Shown piece by piece: positions 11,636 to 21,138 of a DNA stretch of 64,000 nucleotides. The DNA comes from Micrasema longulum (taxonomy: Eukaryota; Arthropoda; Insecta; Trichoptera; Brachycentridae): positions 124,001 through 188,000 of the forward strand of contig JAGVSM010004930.1 in NCBI GenBank assembly GCA_022494885.1, written 5' to 3'. The notes under the pieces are model-generated. The model ran no database searches, was not told the origin of the DNA, and saw nothing but the letters and a program-made list of their open reading frames with translations. How positions within the stretch are numbered: position 1 is the first letter of the stretch; each line of letters begins with the position of its first letter. The translations under genes were made by a program, and so were the position numbers.

Positions 11636-11820
11636 CATACTAGGGCATTGGCGAATAACAATAGTCCAAAACTAAAAGGCGGATTTTTCCAAAGTAGCAA
11701 ATCCTCCAGCGTGGATAGATAAGGACGAAGGAGCCACAACAATCTGTCTTCTATAGTAGTAGGGGGCTTGGGACGACGCCAATTTGTAATGCGTCTAAAC
11801 AAATTCGAAAAGAATGTCAT
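11636..11820 (-). CDS. RETREG/FAM134-like ER-phagy receptor, exon 1 (N-terminus)
   Basis: Minus-strand first coding exon of 61 codons plus two bases, starting at the ATG at 11,820. It ends at a good donor (TG|GTAATA). The protein begins with a basic stretch (FRRITNWRRPKPP), then an amphipathic segment (LLWLLRPYLSTLEDLLLWKN), then the start of a hydrophobic hairpin ending in ANALVW. RETREG1-3/FAM134 proteins have the same layout at the start of the reticulon-homology domain, including a NAL-aromatic-W motif. The split last codon TG|G is completed by the first base of exon 2, giving W followed by LIGISGIP, so the phase fits exactly. The family inserts into the ER membrane, bends it and recruits autophagy machinery through a C-terminal LIR motif, which is not seen in this window. 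ARL6IP1, another ER hairpin protein, is a weaker alternative. The gene lies head-to-head with the sloth1/sloth2 locus. Confidence 0.83.
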
Positions 11821-12525
11821 TTTGAATGACTCACTTCCTATTTACGATTAAAATAATAACATAAAGCACAAACTTATTAAAATGAAACTACACTTTGTTA
11901 ATTCATATCACTGCGGGAAAAAAACAACACTGCAAAAACTTCTCAGCGGGACAGTAATAGAACCGATTATTATGCGGGTATGACAACAAATTCAATTTTC
12001 AGTTTTCACATTTATTCGCATTTCAAAGGTGTTTATTGTGATTTGTATTACAAATTACGCGTGATATTTGGAAACCTTGAAATGTGTTTACATCAAACGC
12101 AACACAGCAGGCCGCGACCAACCTTTGCGATTTGCGATATAAAACATAGATTATAGTATAGACGATTTTTCTATTTTTTAATATTTTGACATTCAAGCCA
12201 AAAGCTAATGTACCGTAAGTGTTTATATTACAAAAAAATGATTGGTACTTACCGTGTATATTTATTTATCTTAGTAATTCCTCATACTACAAAAATAGTA
12301 CTTGGAATATCTGTGAATAAGTATTATATTAACATACGGCAAAAAAATAAATTCTTTGTTACAACGTCAAAACTCCAGAATATTTTAGGTTATATTTTAT
12401 TTTGACTTTTCTTTGCAGTTTTTTATATTACTGCAGTCATTTTTCATTTTCATCTTTCACAGGCTGAGCTAGCTTTAAAATGTTCAAACTATGTTATGAA
12501 TTATAAAGAAGAATAATTAATCGTA
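11821..12525. promoter_or_regulatory. Divergent promoter region and 5' UTRs of RETREG-like and sloth1/sloth2
   Basis: About 700 bp separate the two divergent start codons. No transposon was recognised here, unlike almost all other non-coding DNA in the window. A polypyrimidine tract ending in TTTCACAG|GC at 12,462 looks like a 3' splice site, so the sloth transcript probably has a spliced 5' UTR. After it, an upstream ATG at 12,480 opens a short uORF (MFKLCYEL, stop at 12,506) ahead of the sloth1 ATG. I cannot identify a TATA box or specific factor sites with confidence. Confidence 0.5.
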
Positions 12526-12741
12526 ATGTTAAAAATACGACCGATTAGAAGTGTTTTTGATAAATGGCCCGGAAAAAAAACTTTCGGAAATTATAGGTTT
12601 TTGCCTATGTTCGTTTTATTTGGCGCAGCATTGGAATTCACTATGATAAAGTGGCATCCGGGTGGAACAAACTTTTACGTAACCTTTAAAAAACGTCAAG
12701 CAAAAGATATTGTAAATAAATTCGCTGTGACTCCGCAATAA
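12526..12741 (+). CDS. sloth1: SMIM4/UQCC5 homologue (sloth1-type micropeptide)
   Basis: A 71-residue ORF with the SMIM4/UQCC5 signature: a basic N-terminus, the motif KWPGKKTFGNYRFLPMFV, a single transmembrane helix (FLPMFVLFGAALEFTMIK), and a C-terminal FY..FKKRQA segment. Human SMIM4 has PGKQRFGIYRFLPFFF and MEWIMIK in the same places and a very similar length. The family is a mitochondrial inner-membrane protein that assembles respiratory complex III (cytochrome b module). In Drosophila its homologue sloth1 is translated from the same mRNA as sloth2, and the arrangement is identical here: the next ORF starts 41 nt after the stop. The start is preceded by GTA (G at -3), an average context, and by a 8-codon uORF. 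No intron lies within the ORF. Confidence 0.9.
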   Translation: MLKIRPIRSVFDKWPGKKTFGNYRFLPMFVLFGAALEFTMIKWHPGGTNFYVTFKKRQAKDIVNKFAVTPQ

Positions 12742-12782
12742 CGCCGACTTGTAATAGAGCAAAGTATTAAAATAAAGTAAAA

Positions 12783-12986
12783 ATGCCTCTTGGAATGTCA
12801 ATGTGGGCCTACATCAGGCTCTGCGCAGCTTCTTTATTCAGTATGGCGATCGGATCCCAGGTTGTGCATGAATATTACAAGCCCTTGAGGGATCTCAATG
12901 TTTATATTGAACATGAAATTACCAATCTGCCTCCGGACTTACAGCAAAAGGTGAGATTACAAATGGCCGCAGAGACTAAGAAGTAA
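12783..12986 (+). CDS. sloth2: C12orf73/BRAWNIN/UQCC6 homologue (sloth2-type micropeptide)
   Basis: A 67-residue ORF beginning MPLGMSMWAYIRLCAASLFS and continuing MAIGSQVVHEYYKPL. Human BRAWNIN begins MPAGVPMSTYLKMFAASLL and continues with VVHRYYRP, so the match runs over the whole N-terminal helix. The C-terminal part (EITNLPPDLQQKVRLQMAAE) is more divergent, as expected. The family is a mitochondrial inner-membrane micropeptide needed for complex III assembly, acting together with the SMIM4 family. The start context AAAAATGCC is stronger than that of the upstream ORF, which suits leaky scanning or reinitiation on a shared mRNA. Poly(A) signals AATAAA follow at 13,231 and 13,405. Confidence 0.9.
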   Translation: MPLGMSMWAYIRLCAASLFSMAIGSQVVHEYYKPLRDLNVYIEHEITNLPPDLQQKVRLQMAAETKK

Positions 12987-13230
12987 AAGTGAAAACAAAA
13001 AAACATTTCAATCAATCAATTCAATCTTTTTAGATTTAAATTGCTTTCTTTGGTAGCCGTTGGGAACACGCGTAATGAAATGTAGTGGGAAAATGGCATA
13101 TTTAACATACATTATATTATATATGTATGTACACACACAACCTGTGTATGTACACAACGTGTTATTAAATATTTGTTGATTTATATTATTTGTCTTATTA
13201 TTTATTAGGTACTGTTGGCACATTTGGATA

Positions 13231-13236
13231 AATAAA
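13231..13236 (+). terminator. Candidate poly(A) signal of the sloth1/sloth2 transcript
   Basis: Canonical AATAAA 245 nt after the sloth2 stop. A second one is at 13,405-13,410. Either could end the dicistronic mRNA; the sequence does not decide. Confidence 0.4.
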
Positions 13237-14471
13237 GGATGAAAAAGTGCACAACATTAATTGATTATAACACGAAAAAGTCCAGAGGTTTGCCACCGAG
13301 GTACTTAGGTTAGGGAACTCAATTTTGTGTAACGTCATCGCCACTCTTAAGTATTCGTTGTAGATACTACATACTGTATAAAAGTCTTTTTTTAACATAA
13401 CCCCAATAAAGGTGTCAGGTTTTTACTTCACAAAAATCAACAGATATTAATGAGGGGTTAGAAAAATACTGGTGTATCTCCAGGCAAATGGATTTTGAGA
13501 AAAATAAGATTATATAAGTACCATTTATTTAATTTTAGAAACAGTTTTATTTCAAAGATATAAATATTTTACATAATAATTAAGAGAAAATAAATGTTTT
13601 TATTACTAAAATACTTTAGTATGCGAGTAAATAAAGATACTCTGCTATTATTCTAAAAAAAGGTTAAAATTTATCTGTTTTCAAGAACTCGACTAAGCAT
13701 TGTTCTGTGATTTTATATGAAACTAATACATAAATGTTATCTCATCAGATTTTCTATCCTGAATTTCTGATATAAATTAACGTATTGCCAGTTCAGTGGA
13801 GAGATTTTAATAAAAATTAGGTGGAGTACACCCAGCGACCCAGCATACATCTAGATCAGTCGGTCGTCTCCCTCGACCTCTTGCTTAAATTAACCGAATA
13901 AAACTCTTATCTCTATATTGAAACTTTCCTTGAATTGAAATATCATAGGAGACGACTTTTCATAGCGAAGCCTTCCTATTTTGAGCCAATTAAAATCATA
14001 CCCTCAAACTGTTTTTTTTCTATTTGGTACAGAATCCTTCAGGTTTTTTATAGATAGAAATGCATTTCTGTTTGCTACTACTACTTAAAACTTGGGCAAG
14101 TAGGTAGAGATTGGAGAAACATCAATTTTATTTTGACATAAATGGCGACGACTGGTAGTGTAAAAACAGAAAAACCCTTGTAATAGAGAATCTGTTGATA
14201 ATGGATGTAATTGGTTTTTTTTCTAATAAATCTATATGGTATAAACTTTTTTTTTTTATTATTTGGGTATAAACCATCATTATGCTGACCCACTCATATA
14301 TAGGACATTCAAAGATAGGCAAAATGTTGTTTTAAGCGATCACTTAATGCAATGTGTAAACCAGCCAATGAGAGGTCATAATTCCGCTAAATGTGTAGAT
14401 TTCCACCTTCTCTTTTCAAAGAGGCTTCTCTCTACCTTAGCATTATTTGTCAGTAACTTTTATTTCCATCA

Positions 14472-15014
14472 TTAATAATAATAATAATAATAATCAAAGT
14501 TGATTAACAAAAATAACAATAACTTTATCTACTACATAAACACTTACGTAATAGATTTCTCTGGATCATGTCTAGTCTGCCTAACTAGGTACAACCTGTT
14601 TTAAGGCAGACATTTTTATGCAAAAATAAACAATAACATTACTAATGTGAATGTTACACAGTGTGTAAAGTGGCCACTTAAACCAGCCAATGACAGGTCA
14701 TAAGCCCTGTAAATGCCTAGACTTCCATATTCCCTTCTCAAAATATTTTTTTCCCTCTGTTGAAATAAATTTAAATAACATTACTACCTACTTGTTAATA
14801 AACTAAACAATTACACAATATTAATTTATTAGGAATTTATTTTTAGTAAATTTTCCGATTTTTCTCGACCTAAATCCAGTAACCATTTTTTTACAAATTT
14901 GTTCAATTGAATCCGGGTCATGGTTTTGCAATCTTTGGGTAACATATTGAATATTTTTGGGCCCAGAAACCTGAAATTTCTTTGCTCGAATTCAGAGTTT
15001 GTGATAGACCCCAT
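14472..15014 (-). mobile_element. LINE C-terminus and 3' UTR with (ATT)n tail
   Basis: On the minus strand the ORF end reads FEQRNFRFLGPKIFNMLPKD and LNKFVKKWLLDLGREKSENL, the typical last segment of Jockey/CR1-like LINE reverse transcriptases (FxYxGPxIxNxLP...WLL). The 3' UTR follows with family-typical blocks (GGAAGTCTAGGCATTTACAG; GGTTGTACCTAGTTAGGCAG) and ends in an (ATT)n microsatellite near 14,472. Confidence 0.75.
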
Positions 15015-15109
15015 TATATCAAGATAAAAGGAGTTTTAGAAACATACTTTATAAACATGGTTTTTTGATATTGGAAATATTTTTTCTGGCGTGGGAAATA
15101 GAATAAAAA

Positions 15110-15860
15110 GACTGGACGGATATTTTTTAACTCGAAGGTCAATCTCAGGTAAACATCAAGTGGAGATAAGTCCGCTTTATTGCGTAGTGGTTGGTGCATT
15201 TGCCTACCGTTCTTGAGGTCCTGAGCTCGATCAGCTTCAGCAGGGTGGAAGTAAAATATTAGTTTTAAAGGCGGTTCTGCCCCGCAGTATTTCATGGTAA
15301 ATTTAATGACAAATTATTTGTTTTTAATATTGTCGATTCCCCTTCGTGCTGCTGCGGATATCCTAATCAGTCTTCTGAACACATCCTGTGGTCGTGTCCC
15401 TTTCCCCCTCTCTATGATTACCAAATGGAGCTTCTCGCTACTATTCGCCACCAGATCTGTATATCCTGTTGTCTTCCATAAAGAATTTCAAGGCTTTTAA
15501 AAAGTTTTGTAATCATTTCGGCAAATTGATCATGTCAAATAAATTTAATCCTTTTCTCAATCCAATGAAGTGCATATTATGTATTTTTGGATTACCTTCT
15601 TTCAGCACGAAGATTTACAGATTTTAGATAGCTCTTTCGGGCAGCTTTTCTCATTCGGAAACGAGCAATTCACCCGTGTATGTGGGCACCGCCAAGGAGA
15701 CTTATGTCCTCAGATGCGGTATGCGGTGGTTAAGTTGCAGTATTTTATTGTTCCTGGACTGGCACCTGAAGCGTAAAACTGATCACCTTACCTTCTATGT
15801 AACAAAAATGATCTAAATACGCTGTGATAGCAGTGCCCTATACGACACTGGGTATATATG
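15110..15860 (+). mobile_element. SINE interrupted by an insertion
   Basis: The tRNA-like head (GCGTAGTGGTTGGTGCATTT, with a decayed B-box at 15,220-15,240) is followed by a CAGTATTTCATGG segment at about 15,284. The SINE resumes near 15,735 with CAGTATTTTATTGTTCCTGG and the family tail (GCACCTGAAGCGTAAAACTG; CAGTGCCCTATACGACACTG). About 440 bp were inserted between. Confidence 0.6.
15325..15565 (+). mobile_element. R1-like LINE C-terminal fragment inside a SINE
   Basis: One frame reads SPSCCCGYPNQSSEHILWSC, then PFPPLYDYQMELLATIRHQI. This is the zinc-knuckle C-terminus (CxCG...HxxxxC) found after the RNase H region of R1/Jockey-type LINEs. Confidence 0.6.
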
Positions 15861-16270
15861 ATGATGATTTATTTTCAACACGAGTAGGGAGTAGGTACCG
15901 TCTGCAATATATCTAGAATATTTTAATATATCTGCATAATATTATGTATTACCATTTATATAATACACTTGTATCAATTGGTAACAGAAAATATAAATAT
16001 TTTGTAATTGTAGACATTTTCTAGATTTTTAGGAAAAATTACCTTTTACTGTAAAATGTAATATTTATGCTGTTTTTACACGATTTTGCTAAAGTTACTT
16101 AAATGATTAGTTTTTAAATTGAGTTAAAAAAATACAATTGAGTTATATGAGTTGTTTTTGGTTTCTCCTGAAAAATATCCACATATATCTCGAGTGAGGC
16201 TGCTTACCATTCCTTGTTTTATTTCTGTTAGTATATTCAATGTACATACATACTTTTTTTTTTTTTTTTT

Positions 16271-16572
16271 TTATTATATAAATAAAACACGAGTGATACT
16301 TTAATCCACAAATTTGGAATATCCAGTGACCGGTTTCATCGCTTTCGCGACATCTTCGAGACTGGTATCTTTATTAAAAATTTATTAAAAGTTAAATGTA
16401 TTTATACAGAACAGAGGTAAGGATACATAATTCAAAGTTATATGTAAGTAAATTAAATAAAGTTATTTTTATCTTAAGGATCATTATCGACAAATTTTCT
16501 ATGGGTTAACAAATGAATGGATATTCCAAATTTGTGGATTAAAGTATCACTCGTGTTTTATTTATATAATAA
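16271..16572. repeat. Perfect 55-bp inverted repeat element
   Basis: The left arm (16,271-16,325) and right arm (16,518-16,572) are exact reverse complements over 55 bp and flank 192 bp. A T-run precedes the left arm. The interior starts with GACCGGTTTCATCGCTTTCG, sharing GAAACCGGT (minus strand) with the hammerhead-like loci. It lies just downstream of the 3' end of the large gene. Confidence 0.85.
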
Positions 16573-16893
16573 TTTACAATGAACTTCCATCAAGAATTTT
16601 CACTTACAAACTTAAATGTTGTACATACATACTGTGTTATATGTCTTGACCTGTACTTCTCTCAACTAACTTAATTAACCTACTATTTGGTCGGTTGGAG
16701 ATATCATACCTCTTTTACTCTTTAGAGTAAGGGTATAAATAAATAGAAATATGGGTAAGTTTTCAAATAATAAAATAAACAAAGTTTTCAATGTATATAT
16801 TTATCTGCGATGGTAATTTTATACAAAAGTTTTGTCGATAGGAACAATGTATAAAACACGATAAGTAGTAAAATTAAAATCACATTACACACA

Positions 16894-16914
16894 TTTATTT
16901 AAAGTTCATTTATT
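16894..16914 (-). terminator. Candidate poly(A) signals of the large minus-strand gene
   Basis: Two AATAAA hexamers on the minus strand, at 16,909-16,914 and 16,894-16,899, about 200 nt beyond the proposed stop. Confidence 0.4.
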
Positions 16915-17103
16915 TTGACATGTAATGTGTATAGCGATGGAGTTAAGTGCATTAAAATTGTATTAGATTAATTTGAATGTTTTAATTCTGAAGTATGTAT
17001 GATTTTTAGTAGAATAAAAGTCATTATATATTATTAATACAAAGCGTTTTTCCATATTAATCAAATCTTCTCTTATGCTCAATGGGAAGTGGGGAAGTGG
17101 AAC

Positions 17104-17126
17104 GTTATCGTAAACTTTTATCATGC
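17104..17126 (-). CDS. Large unknown minus-strand gene, last coding bases
   Basis: Acceptor GGTTTTTGTTTCAG|GCATGA with a good pyrimidine tract. With the long form of the previous exon the protein ends Gly-Ala-stop at 17,121. With the short form it ends EHDKSLR-stop at about 17,104. Minus-strand AATAAA signals at 16,909-16,914 and 16,894-16,899 would close the transcript. Confidence 0.45.
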
Positions 17127-17539
17127 CTGAAACAAAAACCAAATATTAAAAAGAGCCAAGTTTGCCAATAATTGTGTTAGTTAGCTCTGTAGAGGTAAGG
17201 TGACTTATAGAATACAATGGAACTAATTTTACAAGTTACAAGTGATGAGGAACAACTTTACCAAGATTACTTTTACTTCTTCTTTCTCTTAATATTTAAT
17301 AAAGCTATCGAACATTACATATTCATAGGCATCGGTGGGAAATATGTAGATTGATTAGTCGGTTAGAGTTACTGAAATGTGTTAACATAATAATGTATGG
17401 AAACTGAAAATGTGATGCCGAACTGTTAATTTCTGAATCAAATAAATTGAGTAGATCATATTTTTATAGGTAAATTATAATAATTATAATATCAGTGAAG
17501 AAAAGTCACAACACTTGACACATGTATATTGGTACATAC

Positions 17540-17649
17540 TCCGTTCTGGTGTGCTTGGCAGTCTTGTGCGGTCGAAGAATGGCTCTGGGTTGACGCTCTC
17601 GAGCGGGGCTGCTTACTCCTCCTGTCGGTGTTTCGGGAGAGATGATTAG
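17540..17649 (-). CDS. Large unknown minus-strand gene, penultimate exon
   Basis: Ends at donor AACGGA|GTATGT. Two acceptors are possible. TTTTGCAAG|CT gives 110 nt starting at 17,649 (ANHLSRNTDRRSKQPRSRAS, phase 0 out). ACCGACAG|GA gives 82 nt starting at 17,621 (GVSSPARERQPRAILRPHKT, phase 2 out). Both accept the single base carried from the previous exon and both are open. I cannot decide between them. Confidence 0.5.
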
Positions 17650-17725
17650 CTTGCAAAACAGTAATGTCCCGAAGGTGATTCCTCAGACTACGAAATATTT
17701 ATGTGAATAAATGATTGGAACCTAC

Positions 17726-18492
17726 CGAGAACCCCGCTGGATGCGGCATGTTTTTTCTTAGTTTGCTCATATTTGATTTCGGGAGCTCTGAACCTGCTGC
17801 TGTCTTGAGATCTATCTCTGCGATGTGAGGATAAGTCTCGTTCTCTATGTTTGTCTCTTGATTTTTCTTGCTCCCGATGGTGAGAACTCTTCTCTGTTAT
17901 TCTAGACTTTTCATCGAAAATTTCCCCTTGCTGTTGATCTTTCGAACCGGCCTCTTGCGATCTGTCCCTTCTATTGGAGGATGACTCTCTGACCCTTGTT
18001 TTGCTATGTGCTCGATCTCTGCGGTCCGATGAATGGTCCCTCGTAATTTTATAGATCGCTTTTTCCAAATTGGGCGACGAGGTCTCTTCAACTTTTGCCT
18101 TATCATGTGATTCATCTCTGTGAGGTTCTTTAGATCGCACCTTATTCTGATGACTGCTTCTGTGATGGGATGAGGAATGTCTTATTTTTATCGGATCTAG
18201 GTTTTCATCTCCGTGATAGGAAGCTGTGTCTTTTGATCGGATGCGCTCCCTTTGATATCCACTCTCCCTGTCTAGTGAAGTATCCGCACTGCGAGATTTC
18301 TCTCTAACGAGACCGCGCATTCTATTGAGGGAGGATATTGTTCCTTCTTGTAATTTATCTCGCCGGCGACTTCTTTCTTTAGAACTTGATTTTGTTTTAT
18401 TGCTACTTTTATCTTTGCTTTCATTGCTGACAGCTTTTATTGTAGAAACTGCAGTTCTGTGTCTTATTTCGGGTAATATTGTCGTATGTGAC
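17726..18492 (-). CDS. Large unknown minus-strand gene, Arg/Ser/Asp-rich exon
   Basis: 767 nt from acceptor TATCACTAG|GTC to donor CTCG|GTAGGT. It joins the preceding exon in phase (AG+G = Arg, then SHTTILPEIRHR). It encodes a highly charged tail with many RD, RS, SSHHR and DRRDRS repeats, for example SSNRRDRSQEAGSKDQQQGE. This resembles RS- or RD-type low complexity found in nuclear and RNA-associated proteins, but composition alone does not give a function. Confidence 0.87.
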
Positions 18493-18819
18493 CTAGTGAT
18501 AAAATAAAAGCATTTTAAGGAAGGAACAGTATGATTTGAACATATCGTGTAAGATAATATGTGTTTAAATAGATGTTAGTAGACTCAAACACCAATTTTT
18601 TCCTTGTTTAATGGGGGACATAAGATATTGTTTTAAAAAATGAAACAACTATTTGCATAGATTTTTAGGGATACCCAAATCAAGTTGCAGCGGGAGGGAT
18701 ATAATCTCCGACCTATGTTCAGGAGATAGCAATACTACCACGATACTATAATCTGATTCTTATTTTATATGTACTCTAAGAGAGTACTTTATCGACATTT
18801 AAAATAATTTAATAAATAC

Positions 18820-20014
18820 CTGGTTGGATATTTGTTATCTTTGCTTTCTTCCAAAATAGTAGATGCAGATGACTGATGAATATTTAATGACGAATTGGAA
18901 CTATTCCGCACATCACCATACTTAGATCTCCTGGAAGACTTCTTCTTTACAACCTCCATTATATTACCAGGCAAATCTTCCGAGGAACTACCGTGTATTT
19001 GCAACAAAGCATCTCTGCTGTTAGCTCGATGTAGTCGACGCGCTTTAACTGCCTCAACTGAAGATACCTTCCTACGCTGTGGCTTTTCGGGTGCTTCCAA
19101 TATCTTGCTTTTTACTTTATGTGAAGAACTTTTGGGTTCCCGCACGATGCTCTCAATACTTGAATTTGAAGAGTTTTTGGTTCCTACTCTTTTAGTAGTT
19201 GATAAAGAAGTCTTGTACTTTTCCCTTCCTCCAAAGTCTGCCTGTACAGCTTTATTCTCCAATGCCTTTGTTTTGTGCGTAAATGTTTCTGATATTGTTT
19301 CTAAAGGTTTACTAAACCGCTTCTTGTTCTTGTGGTTTCTCGGATCACCGTCATCTCCAGAACTGGAGTGACTGGATTCCTCATCCGAGTATCCATTCAA
19401 GGCTTGAAGAATTTCATCAGCGGCTTTGGTAAGTTCCTCTATTATAGATTCTCCAGGATGTTTAGTTGGTGTTTTACTCACTATCACATTCTCATATATC
19501 GGAGATTCAGTTTGAGTTTCTAAAGGTTTTTGTTTTAAGTCGCCGTCTCTCGGCCTTTGGTTAGTTTTAGAGTTTGTCGAATGACTTATTAGTGTATTAG
19601 ATATTCTTGTTATTTTTTCTTTACTTTCAATCGAAACATTATTTTTGACTGTAGTCGTTTCTTGAGCTTGCAAATCTTTTATACCGAAATAGGATAATTC
19701 GTGTTGTTTCAATTTACGAGCTGAGCCCCGTGTGGGCATAAGGGATCGTGGTGTAGAAATAGAATCTGCAAATGATGGTGCATTTTTTTTGTCATCTGTC
19801 TTTTGCGAAGATTCAATAGTTTTGGTTATAGTGGCAAAATGATCATTTTGAAAATTGTTGAAACTAACAAAGTTATTATCAAATATTTGTTTCTTCTCTG
19901 AGACCATTAGATTTCTTTGAACATTTTGGTTTTGTAAGGTCATGGAAGATGGAGAAGTACTCTCGGGTAAGTAGGAATTGATATTTCTTTCATCATCAAA
20001 TATTTCTTTGTATC
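18820..20014 (-). CDS. Large unknown minus-strand gene, 1.2-kb exon
   Basis: 1,195 nt from acceptor TACTGTTGCAG|GATAC to donor CAACCAG|GTATTT. It enters after one base (Gly) as YKEIFDDERNINSYLPEST and leaves with two bases. Notable segments: RKLKQHELSYFGIKDLQAQE, ESPIYENVIV (a YEN motif that would suit a Grb2-type SH2 domain if phosphorylated), ELTKAADEILQALNGYSDEE, and KARRLHRANSRDALLQIHGS followed by SSEDLP. The last looks like a phosphorylatable basic motif. The rest is Ser/Lys-rich and predicted disordered by eye. No catalytic domain, signal peptide or membrane segment is visible. Confidence 0.88.
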
Positions 20015-20577
20015 CTGCAACAGTACAAATTTTGCTATAAAAGTATAATACGTAAATATAAATAATCTATTCATTCATCTTTTAAAATGTCTTTACACAG
20101 CTTAATGTAAAAGTTCATTAGAAAAATGTTTTGTGTATAGCGTTGCTTAATTTGTGTTCATTTATTTATTAAATTTGTTTAATAATAAATCAGTTTTCAT
20201 AAATTAAAATTGAAAACAAATACTCCTGAAAATCTTCCAAAATTTTTCACACACATATTAAAATGAAAATGGGTTTGCAGTGCATTTGTGATTTATTGTT
20301 GAGAATAATTCATTTCCAACCACCTATAGAAAATTAATTTCTGAAATGATCGTGTTATCATGCTGGTGAATGAATATGGATTATTGAGAAACCTTTATTA
20401 ATGTTTTATTATGAAAGTGAATGCAAGCTTTTAATGATTACAGGTACATAAAAATTAGCTAAACTTAAAATTGCTTACATTATTCCTGCAGAAAAAGAAC
20501 GATAAGTCTAATTAGTGTTTACTTGCAGGTTTTACTTTAAGAAATTTTCATTTATTTCGTATGCAGAATGGTTTTAC

Positions 20578-21138
20578 CTTTGAGTTTGATATTTTCGGAG
20601 CAGTTAATAGGGTTATTTAGAAGTGGTTTAGCGTCGGCTGTTAGTCCGGAGCATTGGGGCAAGGCGGTGCGCTGGGCGCGACGGCGGCTCCACGATAGAC
20701 TGCCCCCCGGGCCCGGAGGCGCAGCCGGCGGCGCGGCGGCCCGGAGGCTGCCCCAGCAGAGCCCTGCGGAGCGTCCCATGAGGCTGCGCACCTCCTCGTC
20801 CGCGCTGTCCTCGCTGCACTCTCTGTGTTCGTATACCTTACGCAGCTCGCACAGTTTACTTTTGTAGGCCGTCTTAACGAAACATCTATCGCTTTCTCCT
20901 ATTAGTACCATATTGTTATTCGGTTCAGACTTTGAAACTGTGTGTTTGACTAATGCGGTGGATTTCAGTTCTGAGGGGTTGTCGATCGATGTTTTATTAC
21001 GCCGGGAGAACGATCGCTTTGTTGGCGAAACATCTATAGAAATTTTGGTTGTGATGTTTTCTCCTTTGCTTTCTGATGAAATTATACGGTTAATACACGA
21101 AATATTAGTTGTTCTTTGATTTGATCGAACTAAACAAT
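20578..21138 (-). CDS. Large unknown minus-strand gene, exon with GC-rich Ala/Pro insert
   Basis: 561 nt from acceptor AAATTTTCAG|ATTG to donor CAAAG|GTAAAA. It enters with one base from the main exon (G+AT = Asp) and leaves with one base. It encodes DCLVRSNQRTTNISCINRII, a Lys/Ser-rich part, YKSKLCELRKVYEHRECSED, then a sharply GC-rich segment (GSLRAAAPPAAPPGPGGSLS) and an AT-rich end. The mosaic base composition inside one exon suggests a late-expanding Ala/Pro tract. No domain recognised. Confidence 0.87.

Larger units (their letters stand above)
12990..16890. other. Intergenic DNA between sloth2 and the large minus-strand gene
   Basis: The 3' ends of the two transcription units converge on this stretch. 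It contains a LINE 3' part (14,472-15,014), a SINE split by an R1-like fragment (15,110-15,860), and a perfect 55-bp inverted repeat (16,271-16,572). From 13,420 to 14,460 I see only AT-rich sequence with no supported gene. Confidence 0.6.

Noticed and set aside
12208..12405. 65-codon ORF before sloth1
   Set aside because: No recognisable motif, AT-rich composition, and it lies in the likely 5' intron or UTR.
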